From Kistimonas sp. bin40 (GTDB taxonomy: Bacteria > Pseudomonadota > Gammaproteobacteria > Pseudomonadales > Endozoicomonadaceae), in NCBI GenBank assembly GCA_002238585.1, contig MPMQ01000005.1, positions 1 to 64,000 of the forward strand: DNA of 64,000 nt, in the 5' to 3' direction. Below the pieces are notes generated by a model. It was given only the letters and a program-made list of their open reading frames with translations. It did no database searches and was not told where the DNA came from. How positions within the stretch are numbered: the first letter of the stretch is position 1; every line of letters starts with the position of its first letter. Shown in pieces: positions 32,495-41,634 of the stretch. Position numbers and translations under genes: made by a program.

Positions 32495-32528
32495 AAAAAA
32501 ACCAGCCCGGCTCAAACAGCCAGACTGG
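32495..32528 (-). terminator. rplA-rplJ attenuator, with the rplA stop codon in the hairpin
   Basis: The minus strand forms an 11-bp stem (CCAGTCTGGCT with AGCCGGGCTGG, wobbles included) around a five-base GTTTG loop, followed directly by seven T residues (32501-32495). The rplA TGA (32514-32512) spans the loop and the start of the second arm, so a ribosome finishing rplA would cover the hairpin. Confidence 0.8.
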
Positions 32529-33207
32529 ATTGATCAACAGCTATCCCCGGCCCCATAGTGGACGACAGGGAAATCTTCTTGAGATACACACCCTTGGCTG
32601 AGCTGGGCTTGAGTTTTTTCAGCTCAGTAATCAGTGCTTCAACATTGCTTTTGAGGTCTGCGGCATCGAAATCCACTCTGCCCACGCTGGCATGTATGAT
32701 GCCGTTCTTGTCAGTACGGAATCGCACCTGACCTGCCTTGGCGTTCGTAACAGCCTCAGCCACGTTGGGCGTTACAGTGCCAACCTTGGGATTCGGCATC
32801 AGACCGCGCGGCCCAAGAATCTGTCCCAGCTGGCCAACTACCCGCATGGCATCAGGAGAGGCTATAACAACATCGAAATTTATCGCCCCTCCCTTGATTG
32901 TTTCAGCAAGGTCATCCATCCCGACGATGTCCGCACCGGCTTCCTGCGCCGACTGGGCATTGGCGCCCTGCGCAAACACTGCCACACGCACTTCCCGACC
33001 TGTTCCGCCAGGCATAAGCGCCGATCCGCGCACCACCTGATCCGACTTGCGTGGATCCACACCCAGGTTAACAGAGACGTCTACCGATTCCCGAAAGCGA
33101 ACCTTGGGGAGTTCCGCCAACAATTTTACAGCATCATCGAACGCATACAGCTTTCCGGGCTCTACCTTCTCGGCGATGATTTTGGCACGCTTGGTCAATT
33201 TCGCCAT
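32512..33207 (-). CDS. rplA: ribosomal protein L1
   Basis: L1 binds 23S rRNA at the E-site stalk and represses its own operon by binding the rplK leader in E. coli. The 231-residue protein has [52 protein letters not shown] and the C-terminal [15 protein letters not shown]. Its ATG lies one base after the rplK stop, so the two are translationally coupled. Its last codons form one arm of a terminator-like hairpin. Confidence 0.98.
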   Translation of the reverse strand: MAKLTKRAKIIAEKVEPGKLYAFDDAVKLLAELPKVRFRESVDVSVNLGVDPRKSDQVVRGSALMPGGTGREVRVAVFAQGANAQSAQEAGADIVGMDDLAETIKGGAINFDVVIASPDAMRVVGQLGQILGPRGLMPNPKVGTVTPNVAEAVTNAKAGQVRFRTDKNGIIHASVGRVDFDAADLKSNVEALITELKKLKPSSAKGVYLKKISLSSTMGPGIAVDQSSLAV

Positions 33208-33208
33208 G

Positions 33209-33649
33209 TCACACGCCCTCCAGCTTCAGACCCATAGAAAGTGCTGTGCCCGCAATAGTACGCACACCCGCCTCTTCATCGGATGCGGTCAAGTCGGGTG
33301 CCTTGGTCCTGGCAATTTCCAGCAGCTGCTCGCGAGTTACGACACCTACCTTGTCCACATTGGGTTTGCTGGACCCCTTCGCCACACCAGCTGCCTTCTT
33401 CAGCAACACGGCTGCCGGCGGCGTCTTGGTCTCGAAAGTAAAGGAACGATCAGCATAAACGGCAATGACAACAGGAACAGGAAGACCTACCTCAAGCCCC
33501 TGAGTATGGGCGTTGAATGCCTTGCAAAACTCCATGATGTTGACGCCATGCTGGCCCAACGCAGGGCCCACAGGCGGGGAGGGGTTTGCCTTTCCCGCCG
33601 CCACCTGCAGCTTTATGTAGGCTGTAACTTTTTTTTTGGCCTTGGCCAT
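33209..33649 (-). CDS. rplK: ribosomal protein L11
   Basis: L11 (146 residues) forms the GTPase-associated centre of the 50S subunit and is needed for RelA activation. The sequence shows [37 protein letters not shown] and the rRNA-binding C-terminal domain ([20 protein letters not shown]). A strong ribosome site (GAGGTGGAG) precedes ATG 33649. The gene is separated from nusG by an unusually long 470-base gap, which should carry the rplKAJL promoter. Confidence 0.98.
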   Translation of the reverse strand: MAKAKKKVTAYIKLQVAAGKANPSPPVGPALGQHGVNIMEFCKAFNAHTQGLEVGLPVPVVIAVYADRSFTFETKTPPAAVLLKKAAGVAKGSSKPNVDKVGVVTREQLLEIARTKAPDLTASDEEAGVRTIAGTALSMGLKLEGV

Positions 33650-34119
33650 ACTCCACCTCGATCACAGGGTACAATCGCTGCCGCACCCAAACAGCGGGCT
33701 GCTCAGCTCCCCAAAGTCAGACGACAAGCCATCGACAGAAAGACTACAAGAGACCCGCCGGGAAGATCGCGCATTGTCAGGCGACAACCCCAAGTCCAAA
33801 GTGCGTTTCTGCCAAGAGCCTATCTGAAAGAAATCCACCAAACCAGACGCGTTAAAGGCGACCGAACAACACCTTCAACTACATACAAGAAGAACCACAA
33901 CCTCTGCAAAAGCGAGCCTCTGCGCTCCACCTCTGCCTTCACGTGTCTCACGGCCCCGAAAAAAAGAAAACCGTGTCCCTCGAAAACGACGCGCCAGACC
34001 CCCGCTTCCTGAGCCCGGCCCTATCGCAAGCCGCTTGAAACATGCCTCAAGCCGAAAATCATCAGTCACCAGCACAGAATCCGCAAAAAAAAGCAATCGA
34101 CAAAAACCGCAGCCCAACT
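33650..34119 (-). promoter_or_regulatory. nusG-rplK intergenic region (expected promoter and L1 operator)
   Basis: 470 bases without a gene between nusG and rplK, compared with a short gap in most relatives. The rplKAJL promoter and the L1-binding leader are expected here from E. coli, but I could not assign -35/-10 boxes. A run of eight T residues on the minus strand shortly after nusG has only a weak stem before it. Confidence 0.4.
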
Positions 34120-34650
34120 TCAGAGCTTTTCTACCTGACCAAAAGCAAGATCAACCGGTGTCGCGCGACTAAAAATCCTGACGGCTACCTGCAGACTATT
34201 CTTTTCATAGTTGACTTCTTCTACAGTGCCTGTGAAGTCCACGAACGGGCCTTCTATAACCCGGACCAACTCGCCTGCCTCAAACTTCGTCTTCGGCCGA
34301 GGCTGGTCAGCCCCTTCCCTGACTTGTTGCAGGACATCATCAGCTTCCTTCTGGCGCAATGGCTGGGGCTGCTCAGGTTTTCCGCCCACAAAACCCAGAA
34401 CACCAGGAGTTCCCTTCACCGCATGCCAGGAAGCATCATTCATTTCCATTTGCACAAGCACATAGCCAGGATACAACTTCCGTTCACTGCGACGCTTCTG
34501 TCCGCCCTTGACCTCGACAATTTCTTCCGCCGGGACAAGAATCTCACCAAACCAGTCCTCGTCATCCATCTCGGCCCGCCGTTGCAGGTGAAGCATGGCC
34601 GCCTTTTCTTTGCCCGAAGAGGTTTGGACGATATACCAACGTTTAGCCAT
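34120..34650 (-). CDS. nusG: transcription termination/antitermination protein
   Basis: NusG couples RNA polymerase to Rho and to the ribosome. The 176-residue protein has the N-terminal NGN domain (MAKRWYIVQTSSGKEKAA, LYPGYVLVQMEMND, FVGG) and a C-terminal KOW domain (FEAGELVRVIEGPFVDFTGT). It follows secE by nine bases, so the two form the usual secE-nusG unit. Confidence 0.97.
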   Translation of the reverse strand: MAKRWYIVQTSSGKEKAAMLHLQRRAEMDDEDWFGEILVPAEEIVEVKGGQKRRSERKLYPGYVLVQMEMNDASWHAVKGTPGVLGFVGGKPEQPQPLRQKEADDVLQQVREGADQPRPKTKFEAGELVRVIEGPFVDFTGTVEEVNYEKNSLQVAVRIFSRATPVDLAFGQVEKL

Positions 34651-34659
34651 CTTGCATCC

Positions 34660-35046
34660 TTACCCAACGAGACTTCCGACAGCCCAGTTCAGCAGGCTAT
34701 CGAGACCCCATAGAACCAAACTCATGAGAACAACAACCAAAACAACGGCAACAGTCGTCTGGACAGTCTCCTGACGAGTAGGCCACACAACCTTCCGAAC
34801 TTCGGCGCGCGCATCCCGCATAAGGTCCCAGAGAACACGACCCCTGTGCGTGGTCATCCCTATGGCAATTGCAACAACAGCCAAAAGACACAACGCCAAG
34901 GCGCGGTAGAGAACGGACTCACCAGAGAAAAACGAGTTCCCATAAACGCCACAAACAACGAGAACCGCAACAACCGATAACTTGAATCTATCCAGCAGAC
35001 TGGAAGCTGGAACATCTGTATTTTTTAGCACAAGGGCATCTCCCAC
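34660..35046 (-). CDS. secE: preprotein translocase subunit SecE
   Basis: SecE stabilises SecY in the inner-membrane protein channel. The 128-residue product has three membrane segments (about residues 23-38, 47-63 and 94-115) and the conserved amphipathic region with EVRKVVWPTRQETVQTT before the last one, as in gammaproteobacterial three-span SecE. It lies 45 bases downstream of tRNA-Trp; the two may share a transcript. Confidence 0.97.
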   Translation of the reverse strand: MGDALVLKNTDVPASSLLDRFKLSVVAVLVVCGVYGNSFFSGESVLYRALALCLLAVVAIAIGMTTHRGRVLWDLMRDARAEVRKVVWPTRQETVQTTVAVVLVVVLMSLVLWGLDSLLNWAVGSLVG

Positions 35047-35090
35047 CGGCTCAGGCTTCTACAGAATCAGGTCCTGCCCAGCAGACAGCA

Positions 35091-35166
35091 TGGCAGGCCA
35101 GGAGGGAATCGAACCCACAACCCCCGGTTTTGGAGACCGGTGCTCTGCCAATTGAGCTACTGGCCT
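35091..35166 (-). tRNA. tRNA-Trp (anticodon CCA)
   Basis: A 76-base cloverleaf with acceptor AGGCCAG/CTGGCCT, anticodon loop CTCCAAA (anticodon CCA), T-loop GGTTCGATTCC and encoded CCA. It precedes secE as in most gammaproteobacteria. Confidence 0.97.
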
Positions 35167-35461
35167 GAAGACCCTTTCCGCCGAGCACTGGGAAACACCC
35201 CAGCAAAGCCCGGTGTACTATACAGTACTCAAAATCAAAAGCAACACCCAATCAGAACGAAAAGGAAAAAGTGCAGGAGCATACCGCCATCATGGCTGCG
35301 AATTCCTCAGCTCGGCGCAAGACCAACACAGCACCGGAACACAGGACTAACGCGCCAGCAAGCGAGAGGAACACAAAACCGAGAGAAATACAAAACCGAG
35401 AGGAAACACCGAACTACGCGATCATCACCACAGAACCAAAGCCGGAAAAAGCCTGAACCAA
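35167..35461. other. tRNA-Thr to tRNA-Trp spacer lacking tuf
   Basis: Only 295 bases separate tRNA-Thr(GGT) and tRNA-Trp where related genomes carry a tuf gene of about 1.2 kb. No remnant of EF-Tu (such as a GHVDHGKTT-coding stretch) is visible on either strand. A short direct repeat (AAAACCGAGAG) occurs near 35376-35403. Confidence 0.7.
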
Positions 35462-35537
<76 letters not shown>

Positions 35538-35548
35538 CTGACCGAGTC

Positions 35549-35622
35549 TGGAGCGGGTAGCGGGAATCGAACCCGCACCATCAGCTTGGAAGGCTGAGGT
35601 TCTACCGTTGAACTATACCCGC
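35549..35622 (-). tRNA. tRNA-Gly (anticodon TCC)
   Basis: Acceptor GCGGGTA/TACCCGC, anticodon stem TCAGC/GCTGA with loop CTTCCAA (anticodon TCC), T-loop GGTTCGATTCC and encoded CCA; 74 bases. It lies 11 bases from tRNA-Thr. Confidence 0.97.
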
Positions 35623-35676
35623 AAACTTGAGTGCAGAAACAAGCCAGCAATCGCTCTGAAACTGCGAAGCAAGTCT

Positions 35677-35760
35677 TGGTGGTGGGAGCTGGATTCGAAC
35701 CAGCGAAGCTTTCGCGTCAGATTTACAGTCTGATCCCTTTGGCCGCTCGGGAACCCCACC
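35677..35760 (-). tRNA. tRNA-Tyr (anticodon GTA)
   Basis: An 84-base class II tRNA with a long variable arm, acceptor GGTGGGG/TCCCACC, anticodon loop CTGTAAA (anticodon GTA), T-loop GGTTCGAATCC and encoded CCA. It is the first gene of the tRNA cluster. Confidence 0.97.
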
Positions 35761-35774
35761 CAAGATCGAGGCCC

Positions 35775-35802
35775 ATTCTACCCTTGGTATTTGCGCTGTC
35801 AA
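35775..35802 (-). promoter_or_regulatory. sigma-70 promoter of the tRNA-Tyr-Gly-Thr cluster
   Basis: Minus-strand TTGACA (35802-35797) and TAGAAT (35780-35775) are spaced by 16 bases, with the -10 box 14 bases upstream of tRNA-Tyr. The -35 is a perfect consensus. Confidence 0.85.
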
Positions 35803-36710
35803 GAACAAGAACACATCTTGATGCAGAAAAAGAAGAACCAGGGGGCAGTCTCGCCTGGCGACCGGCCACTGCCGCCCCACCCAACACCCAAGCGGGACCA
35901 CAAAGCGAACAACCTCTCCCCTCCCGGAGACGGGGCCCCTCCTCTACCAGACGCCGCCCCCTCTGCGCACTTGCGGCAACCACCAACACCTGACAAAACC
36001 CCGGCCACTGCGGGAGCCACAACGAGCAACAGGCACAACCCGTTCAGCGATCCCATGAAACAGCAGCCCAAACCACCGATGCAGGCACATAACTGGCTCG
36101 AAATGGAAGATAATCCAGAGCACGCTGCCAATATCCGCTCTCCGCAAGTCGCGACCGGTGTTCATGAGCAAAACACGCAGAAGAGGGGGGGGCAGGAGAG
36201 ACCACAGATTCTGCCCCCTCCCCTGACAACACAGATCAAACGAACTTTTTACGCAAGGTGCGCACATAGCGGAAAGCGGACGAGAGAATTTCCCCTGGCT
36301 GCCACTTTACTGCAGGCACCTGAACCTGCGGCAACGCAGCTACACCGGGAGCCATAGCCTGGTTGACGCCAGCCCGACGACAGTGCAAATATCCATGTTG
36401 CCACAGACCGCATCTTCGGCACCGCCACTACAACAGCCTCACACTCCCGACGAGGATCGCCGCCAACAACTGAATGATTCTACATGACACACTATTCAGC
36501 GTGCCGTCACCTTATTGAGCTGGTTCCTACTTTTGTTTTTGACCAAGTCCCACAACAGTCGACAAATGCACAAAAAAGCCAGAGCACTCTCCTGCCCCAT
36601 GCGGGCTCAAGCTCCGGAAAACACCCCGGAAAACTCCCACTCCCTGCCTCTTGTCACAAGAAGACAGTCAGGCCCAGGCAATCCTGACCAGGATCGAAAC
36701 ACACACCAGA
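35803..36710. other. spacer between the tRNA cluster and the SPOR protein gene
   Basis: About 900 bases without a supported gene. A plus-strand frame of 188 codons (35791-36357) overlaps the tRNA promoter, has low-complexity composition and no ribosome site, so it is not called. No terminator for the birA-coaX-SPOR unit was identified. Confidence 0.5.
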
Positions 36711-37376
36711 TCACTGTGAGTCTGGCTTCTTGCCCACCACCAGGGAGCGACAGGCAAATTCCCTGGGTCCCGCGAGCTGATAGGGATTCAGCACCGCTTC
36801 CCACAGCGCCTCACTGACAAGGTCACGCCCCTCACTGCCCACCTCAACCCAGTATTGCCTTTGATGGCGAACGCTTTCTCGTACTGCGGCAGCACACTCC
36901 ATTTCCCTGTACTGTCCCGCCAATTCTTCGGCTTGGGACCGGCCCGGAAAGTACACCAGAACAGAGTCGCTCCTGGCGTCCCCCTCACCAGCGAGCTGAC
37001 CGTTTATGCCTCTGGCACGCAAATCATCAAGTACCTCGCTCGCCTTTTTATGGCAAGACAAAGGTTCGATATAGACCCGATACCCCCCCGCAGCGGCAAT
37101 ATCCAACCAGTGCACAACACTATCGACCGTTGCAGCCCGTAACCGTTGTTGCACTTCCTCGGCTGCATCCCGCTTTTTGAACGGGCCTGCCTGCATACAA
37201 AGGGTGTCTGTTGCAGCAGAGCCCCGGGAGTTGTCCAGGCCAGGCAAAGTGGCTGCCGCAGAATCGGTCGCGCGATCCTCCACACGCCAATTCACCAACC
37301 ATCGATGATGACTGTGCGCAAAATATCCAAAATTTGCGACCAACAGTACCGCCAGAAACCAGTACTTCATCTTCAT
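36711..37376 (-). CDS. SPOR-domain-like membrane-anchored protein
   Basis: A 221-residue protein with an N-terminal membrane anchor (YWFLAVLLVANFGYF) and, from about residue 58, a segment of SPOR type (CMQAGPFKKRDAAEEVQQRL, later YRVYIEPL). SPOR domains bind septal peptidoglycan. The ATG at 37376 overlaps the coaX stop (ATGA), so it is coupled to coaX; two nearby in-frame ATGs are alternatives. The position after coaX and before tRNA-Tyr is the usual one for this protein in pseudomonad-like genomes. Confidence 0.8.
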   Translation of the reverse strand: MKMKYWFLAVLLVANFGYFAHSHHRWLVNWRVEDRATDSAAATLPGLDNSRGSAATDTLCMQAGPFKKRDAAEEVQQRLRAATVDSVVHWLDIAAAGGYRVYIEPLSCHKKASEVLDDLRARGINGQLAGEGDARSDSVLVYFPGRSQAEELAGQYREMECAAAVRESVRHQRQYWVEVGSEGRDLVSEALWEAVLNPYQLAGPREFACRSLVVGKKPDSQ

Positions 37377-38137
37377 GATGTGCACTCAGAAGCACAGACA
37401 GGGTTGGCAATACCAAGTCCCTGAAAAACAAGATCAGGGTGAAGTCTTGCAGAACTTTGAAGATGCTTCTTCAGAAAGGGTGCATCTCCGCCACACAATA
37501 CCAGAACCGCGTTCGAACCCAGGCGACTGAATTCCCGTTCCACCAGCGCCAGAGCCATGCAAAGAATACCGTTTTCAGCCGATGACGTGCTCTGCCTGGC
37601 CAAGGCTGGCTGTCCGAGGTCAGCTTGTGGTGACAGGGTCACCCGGTCCAGCGATCGCCTCAGGGATTGGCGCAACATATACAACCCTGGACAAATCAGC
37701 CCCCCGACAAAAACCCCCCGGCTGTTGACACAGTCCAGCGTCATGGCCGTCCCGGCATCAACAATCAGGACATCGCGTTTCGGATACAGCTGAACGGCTC
37801 CCAGCATGGCCAGCCAGCGATCACACCCCAGACGGACAGGCTCCACCCCCTCGACAACAAGCCCTCCCAGGCTTGCACAGGGCTCCGGCAGCTGCGGCAT
37901 CACACCCAGTCGATCCGCCAAAGCTTCGACCAGCGAATGGACTATGCATTCCTTCCTGACCGAAGATAAACGGCACACGTCTACACGGGCGGTCCCCAGC
38001 GAATCCGCCAACGCATCTACCAGGCGAGCATCGCTGTCGTTAAAAAGAGCACCCGAGGACACGGGACGTCCATCTTGCGAAAGGCGCCATTTGACTCTGG
38101 TATTGCCAGCGTCCATATCAAGAATGTTCACGTTCAC
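37373..38137 (-). CDS. coaX: type III pantothenate kinase
   Basis: CoaX phosphorylates pantothenate, the first step of coenzyme A synthesis, and unlike CoaA is not feedback-inhibited by CoA. The 254-residue product has the ASKHA phosphate-binding DAGNTRVKW at the N-terminus, GCDRWLAMLGA, the second phosphate loop VDAGTAMTLD and GGLICPGL. It begins with GTG 38137, overlapping the 3' end of birA by 20 bases, and overlaps the SPOR gene at its own stop, so birA-coaX-SPOR form one operon. Confidence 0.95.
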   Translation of the reverse strand: MNVNILDMDAGNTRVKWRLSQDGRPVSSGALFNDSDARLVDALADSLGTARVDVCRLSSVRKECIVHSLVEALADRLGVMPQLPEPCASLGGLVVEGVEPVRLGCDRWLAMLGAVQLYPKRDVLIVDAGTAMTLDCVNSRGVFVGGLICPGLYMLRQSLRRSLDRVTLSPQADLGQPALARQSTSSAENGILCMALALVEREFSRLGSNAVLVLCGGDAPFLKKHLQSSARLHPDLVFQGLGIANPVCASECTS

Positions 38138-39140
38138 CTACACCCTGCCATGTCACATCCCCCACTCTGAACAGACGAACACCCTGACCGGTCTGCAGCT
38201 CAAGCGCCCCACAATCATCGACACCCAGAGCCAGACCAGAAACAGACTCCCCGTCACCCGTGTCCAGATGGAGCCTGCGGCCGGAAAATGCGTGATACCG
38301 GCACCACGCATCCCTGAAGAAAGAAAAACCATAGTCGTTAAACTGTTCCAGCATGCCCACCAGGCGCACCAACAACTGCGCGACCAGTTTAGCCTTGTCA
38401 ATGGGAACAGAGGAAAGAGAACCCAGGTCGACAGCGGGCTGATCCAGTTTACTGATGTCCTCAGGCGCCAGACACAAATTCAACCCCAGACCAATCACGA
38501 TACTCCACTGACCTCCAGCTGAAACACGTGTTTCAATCAGTGTCCCGGCCAGCTTCTTCCCCCAGGCAAGCACATCATTCGGCCATTTCAGGGACAATCC
38601 GCCAATCCCCAATGCCTCCACTGCCTGTAACAGCACCAGGCCCACACACAGGCTCAGACCATCCAGACTGGCCAAGCCCGGCTGCGGACGCCACAGAAGG
38701 GAGAGGCACAACACGCCACCCAAAGGGCTATGCCAGACGCGTCCCCTGCGTCCTCGCCCACGACTTTGATGATCAGCAAGACACACTTGCCATGTTTCGC
38801 TCCGATCAGACTGAGACCATATCCGGTCGTTGGTCGAATCCGTTGACAAATACAGGACCATCCCCAGATTCTGACGCAAGGTACAAGGCAAAGCCGCCTC
38901 TATGGCAGCACGATCAAGCAGCTCCGGCACGAAAGGGAAGCGATACAGACGATCTGATCCCGACCCGGATCGCAGCCCCCAACCCTGCAGGAGCCGCACC
39001 GCTTGCCGCACCTGATCCGCACCAACACCCAGCACCCCCGCCAGATCATCACAAGAATGAGCTCTGCCATCGCGCAAGCTGGCCAGAAGCACTCTCATGG
39101 CTGCGGCATCGATTCCGAAATCAGAGAGATCCAAGTCCAC
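38118..39140 (-). CDS. birA: bifunctional biotin ligase / biotin operon repressor
   Basis: BirA makes biotinyl-AMP and attaches biotin to acetyl-CoA carboxylase; with its N-terminal winged helix it also represses bio genes. The helix-turn-helix is seen in the first 55 residues (RVLLASLRDGRAHSCDDLAG), then the biotin-binding GRGRRGRVWHSPLGG, KWPNDVL and KLAGTLIET, and a C-terminal SH3-like domain. The start is uncertain: GTG 39140 has GGAAAGG eight bases upstream (340 residues); TTG 39173 and ATG 39098 are alternatives. It is transcribed divergently from the orphan gene at 39392. Confidence 0.94.
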   Translation of the reverse strand: MDLDLSDFGIDAAAMRVLLASLRDGRAHSCDDLAGVLGVGADQVRQAVRLLQGWGLRSGSGSDRLYRFPFVPELLDRAAIEAALPCTLRQNLGMVLYLSTDSTNDRIWSQSDRSETWQVCLADHQSRGRGRRGRVWHSPLGGVLCLSLLWRPQPGLASLDGLSLCVGLVLLQAVEALGIGGLSLKWPNDVLAWGKKLAGTLIETRVSAGGQWSIVIGLGLNLCLAPEDISKLDQPAVDLGSLSSVPIDKAKLVAQLLVRLVGMLEQFNDYGFSFFRDAWCRYHAFSGRRLHLDTGDGESVSGLALGVDDCGALELQTGQGVRLFRVGDVTWQGVGEREHS

Positions 39141-39391
39141 CCCAGATGCCTTTCCAAAAGTTGAAGCAGCCAACCTCTCCCATCGCGAGTCAACAAGGAG
39201 AACACATCAGCCGGCTGAAAAACTCAAAATTGTACCAGAAAAACAGGAAAGCACCGCCGACGGGAAGCCCCCCGCCCGCAACAAGGCTGCCAGAATTCAG
39301 GCCAACCACAGGAACGCCAGGAACTTTTCACTGGCGCCTGGTATCCGAGGAGACTCCCCATCCCTGGCAGCAGAGAACAAAGGTGGATCAC

Positions 39392-41173
39392 ATGCAACCT
39401 GTAGCCCCCGGGGCGGCAGTGCCCCCCGTTTCCTCGCAAAAAAAGGAGCACCCCGCTTTCCAGGGACGCCTCGTCGCCGGCGCCGCCTCTGTGTCACAAC
39501 ACCAGACGGAAACACACGAGCCCAGCCCCCCTTCAGTGACCGACAGACAACGCCAGACCAGTCGCACGCCTGTCGCTCGTCTGTCTGAGGCGGAACGCGT
39601 TGTGCCTGCACCACCTGCCTACCAAGGGATACTGACTTTCGAGCCGGATGCCTACCTTCCAGAGGTATTACGCAATGATCAAGCTATTGAAGACTGCTGC
39701 CAGCACTTCTTGCAACGACGTGAGGCCATGGACAGACTGGGAAAAGAATATACGTTTCCACCGCTGTTGGTCACTTTGAAAAACGCGCAGTGCTTTATTC
39801 GTTACCTACAAGAAAACGATCACTTCCACACCCCTCTGACCCCGGCAGAGCACCGGGCTCTAATCCGGATGCAGCACATGGTGGACAGGACTCTGGAAGC
39901 CCAGACTCCCTACGAGCGCACACTGTTTCTGACACTCCTGCTGGTAACTGTTTACGATGTTCTGGTACAAAAGCACGTTCTTGGACCCGTATGTCAGGCC
40001 GCGCCGCACCTCACCCACCTCACCCACTGGCCCTTTCCTCATGCACCGGACATTTTTCTGTTTCCGTTTCGCGAAGAACCAGGAAGGGGTGTGCGCAATG
40101 TCGCTGCGATCGATCTGGAGGCACTGGTATCTTGTCGCTGGGGCGGGCTCAATCCAGAAGGAGAGGATGAAGCCCGAATACTCACTTCCCGAAGCTTCTG
40201 GTGCCTGCGCAATGAGCTGATCACAAACATGCACGATAGAGGGCTCTTGCTCTGGCCCGTGTGGAAGACCTTCGATCCTGACGACCTGTGTCGTTTTGAC
40301 GGGCTGCCGATATGCCCTCTGGCTTTAAGTGCCGACTACTGCCCGCCCCACATTGGGAACGCACTGATCACCCCCCTGACGAAAATGGGCCACGCCCTGT
40401 CAGACGCGCACCGCATTCCGTTGATGGGAAGCACCCCGGAGTCGCCACTCGGCAACTGGAAAAAACGGCGCTGCTTACGACAACTGGTTCTTGACAGCCT
40501 GCCTGCGGCACTGCAACCGCTGCATCTGGAAAAAGCGCTGAGTATCCTGATGCACGAACTTCTATTCAGCAACTGCTCCCAGAGGGCCTGCCGCTATCTT
40601 GAGTCTCCCAGTTTTGTCGGCCTGCTATCCATTCTGACAATCGCCCGGATACAGAGCTGGCGCTTCTATCCCGTCAGCCACAGGGAAATAACCGGTGTAT
40701 GTTCTGCCACGGCAGCTCTCTGGGCGCACAAGGTGTTCCAGCACTGGCAACAGTCTGCATCCGGGCACCTGCCCGACTGGCTGTCATGGGTACGCGCAGA
40801 CAGGAGCGAGTCTCTGGAGCTGGAACGCCTGGGACACGACTTCGTACGGAATGATCTCCCCCTACTCAAAAAACACCTGCACTTTCTGGAGCAACACTGG
40901 GCTGACCTCAGACAGCTCTTTCTGTCGCGGGCTGAGGTGCACCCTGCGCGGGAGCATCTCGGACAGCCCAGAATTTTCGCAACGCCCGATACTCCTCACC
41001 TTTCCTCTTCCATGCTTCCTTTTTTTTTCAAACCGGGCGACTGCCCAGATCACAGCGACAGCGTGGACTATACGAACCTTGTGTATTTTTCCGAGCTGCA
41101 TGTCCCGGAACGAAAAGGGTGGATGGAGGAAGCGACAGGTAGCTCAATTCCATCAGAGTGGGGCACCCCCTGA
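39392..41173 (+). CDS. large orphan protein, unknown function
   Basis: A 593-residue protein starting at ATG 39392 with AGGTGG five bases upstream. The frame is open back to 38528, but that part lies antisense to birA and is low complexity, so it is rejected. The first 70 residues are Pro/Ser/Gln-rich and probably disordered. The rest is mixed helical, with landmarks such as YTFPPLLVTLKNAQCFIRYL, LTPAEHRALIRMQHMVD and HWPFPHAPDIFLFPFREEPG. No signal peptide, certain membrane segment or catalytic motif is recognised. Size, style and isolation resemble the accessory proteins at 1-6.6 kb, but no shared domain is evident. An effector role is only a guess. Confidence 0.75.
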   Translation: MQPVAPGAAVPPVSSQKKEHPAFQGRLVAGAASVSQHQTETHEPSPPSVTDRQRQTSRTPVARLSEAERVVPAPPAYQGILTFEPDAYLPEVLRNDQAIEDCCQHFLQRREAMDRLGKEYTFPPLLVTLKNAQCFIRYLQENDHFHTPLTPAEHRALIRMQHMVDRTLEAQTPYERTLFLTLLLVTVYDVLVQKHVLGPVCQAAPHLTHLTHWPFPHAPDIFLFPFREEPGRGVRNVAAIDLEALVSCRWGGLNPEGEDEARILTSRSFWCLRNELITNMHDRGLLLWPVWKTFDPDDLCRFDGLPICPLALSADYCPPHIGNALITPLTKMGHALSDAHRIPLMGSTPESPLGNWKKRRCLRQLVLDSLPAALQPLHLEKALSILMHELLFSNCSQRACRYLESPSFVGLLSILTIARIQSWRFYPVSHREITGVCSATAALWAHKVFQHWQQSASGHLPDWLSWVRADRSESLELERLGHDFVRNDLPLLKKHLHFLEQHWADLRQLFLSRAEVHPAREHLGQPRIFATPDTPHLSSSMLPFFFKPGDCPDHSDSVDYTNLVYFSELHVPERKGWMEEATGSSIPSEWGTP

Positions 41174-41634
41174 GCGGCTCTCTCGACAATCAGCAACGCT
41201 TGCCCTGGCAACTCAGACGCCTTGGCGAAGAATTCCTGTGGCTGTACATAAGACAGCGCACACGGACCCTGTTTTTTCCCAAAAGCGGAAGAAATAGAAA
41301 AAAAATCAGGCGCCAACGCGTACAAACGACCCTTTCCGGCCCGCAGGGGTTTACTGGAGGAAGGGTTGGCAAAAGTCGAAAGCCGCAGTGCCAGGTTTCG
41401 CATGACAAACAACCCAAACACCTGGAATCTCAGCACCCCCGTCGGCATCTCTCACGCACTTTGGGCATGAAACTGCCCCGCCTTCAAAGGACGGAAATTC
41501 TGGCTGCGCAACAAAAAGAAAACAACCGGCAGGCCAAGCGGCACCACAAACCACCATCTGCTGCACCATCCAGTCGATTGAGTGCGCTCCACCCTCGTCA
41601 CCAAAAAGTCAGCACCCGGCAGCAAGTACCAATG
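41174..41634. other. spacer where lysA-dapF would be expected
   Basis: About 460 bases without a supported gene between the orphan protein and lptM. In most gammaproteobacteria lysA and dapF follow lptM; nothing resembling either is visible here. Confidence 0.5.

Noticed and set aside
35791-36357. 188-codon plus-strand frame
   Set aside because: It overlaps the tRNA-Tyr promoter and has low-complexity composition.
38528-39391. N-terminal 288 codons of the orphan gene's open frame
   Set aside because: It lies mostly antisense to birA, is low complexity, and ATG 39392 has a clear ribosome site.
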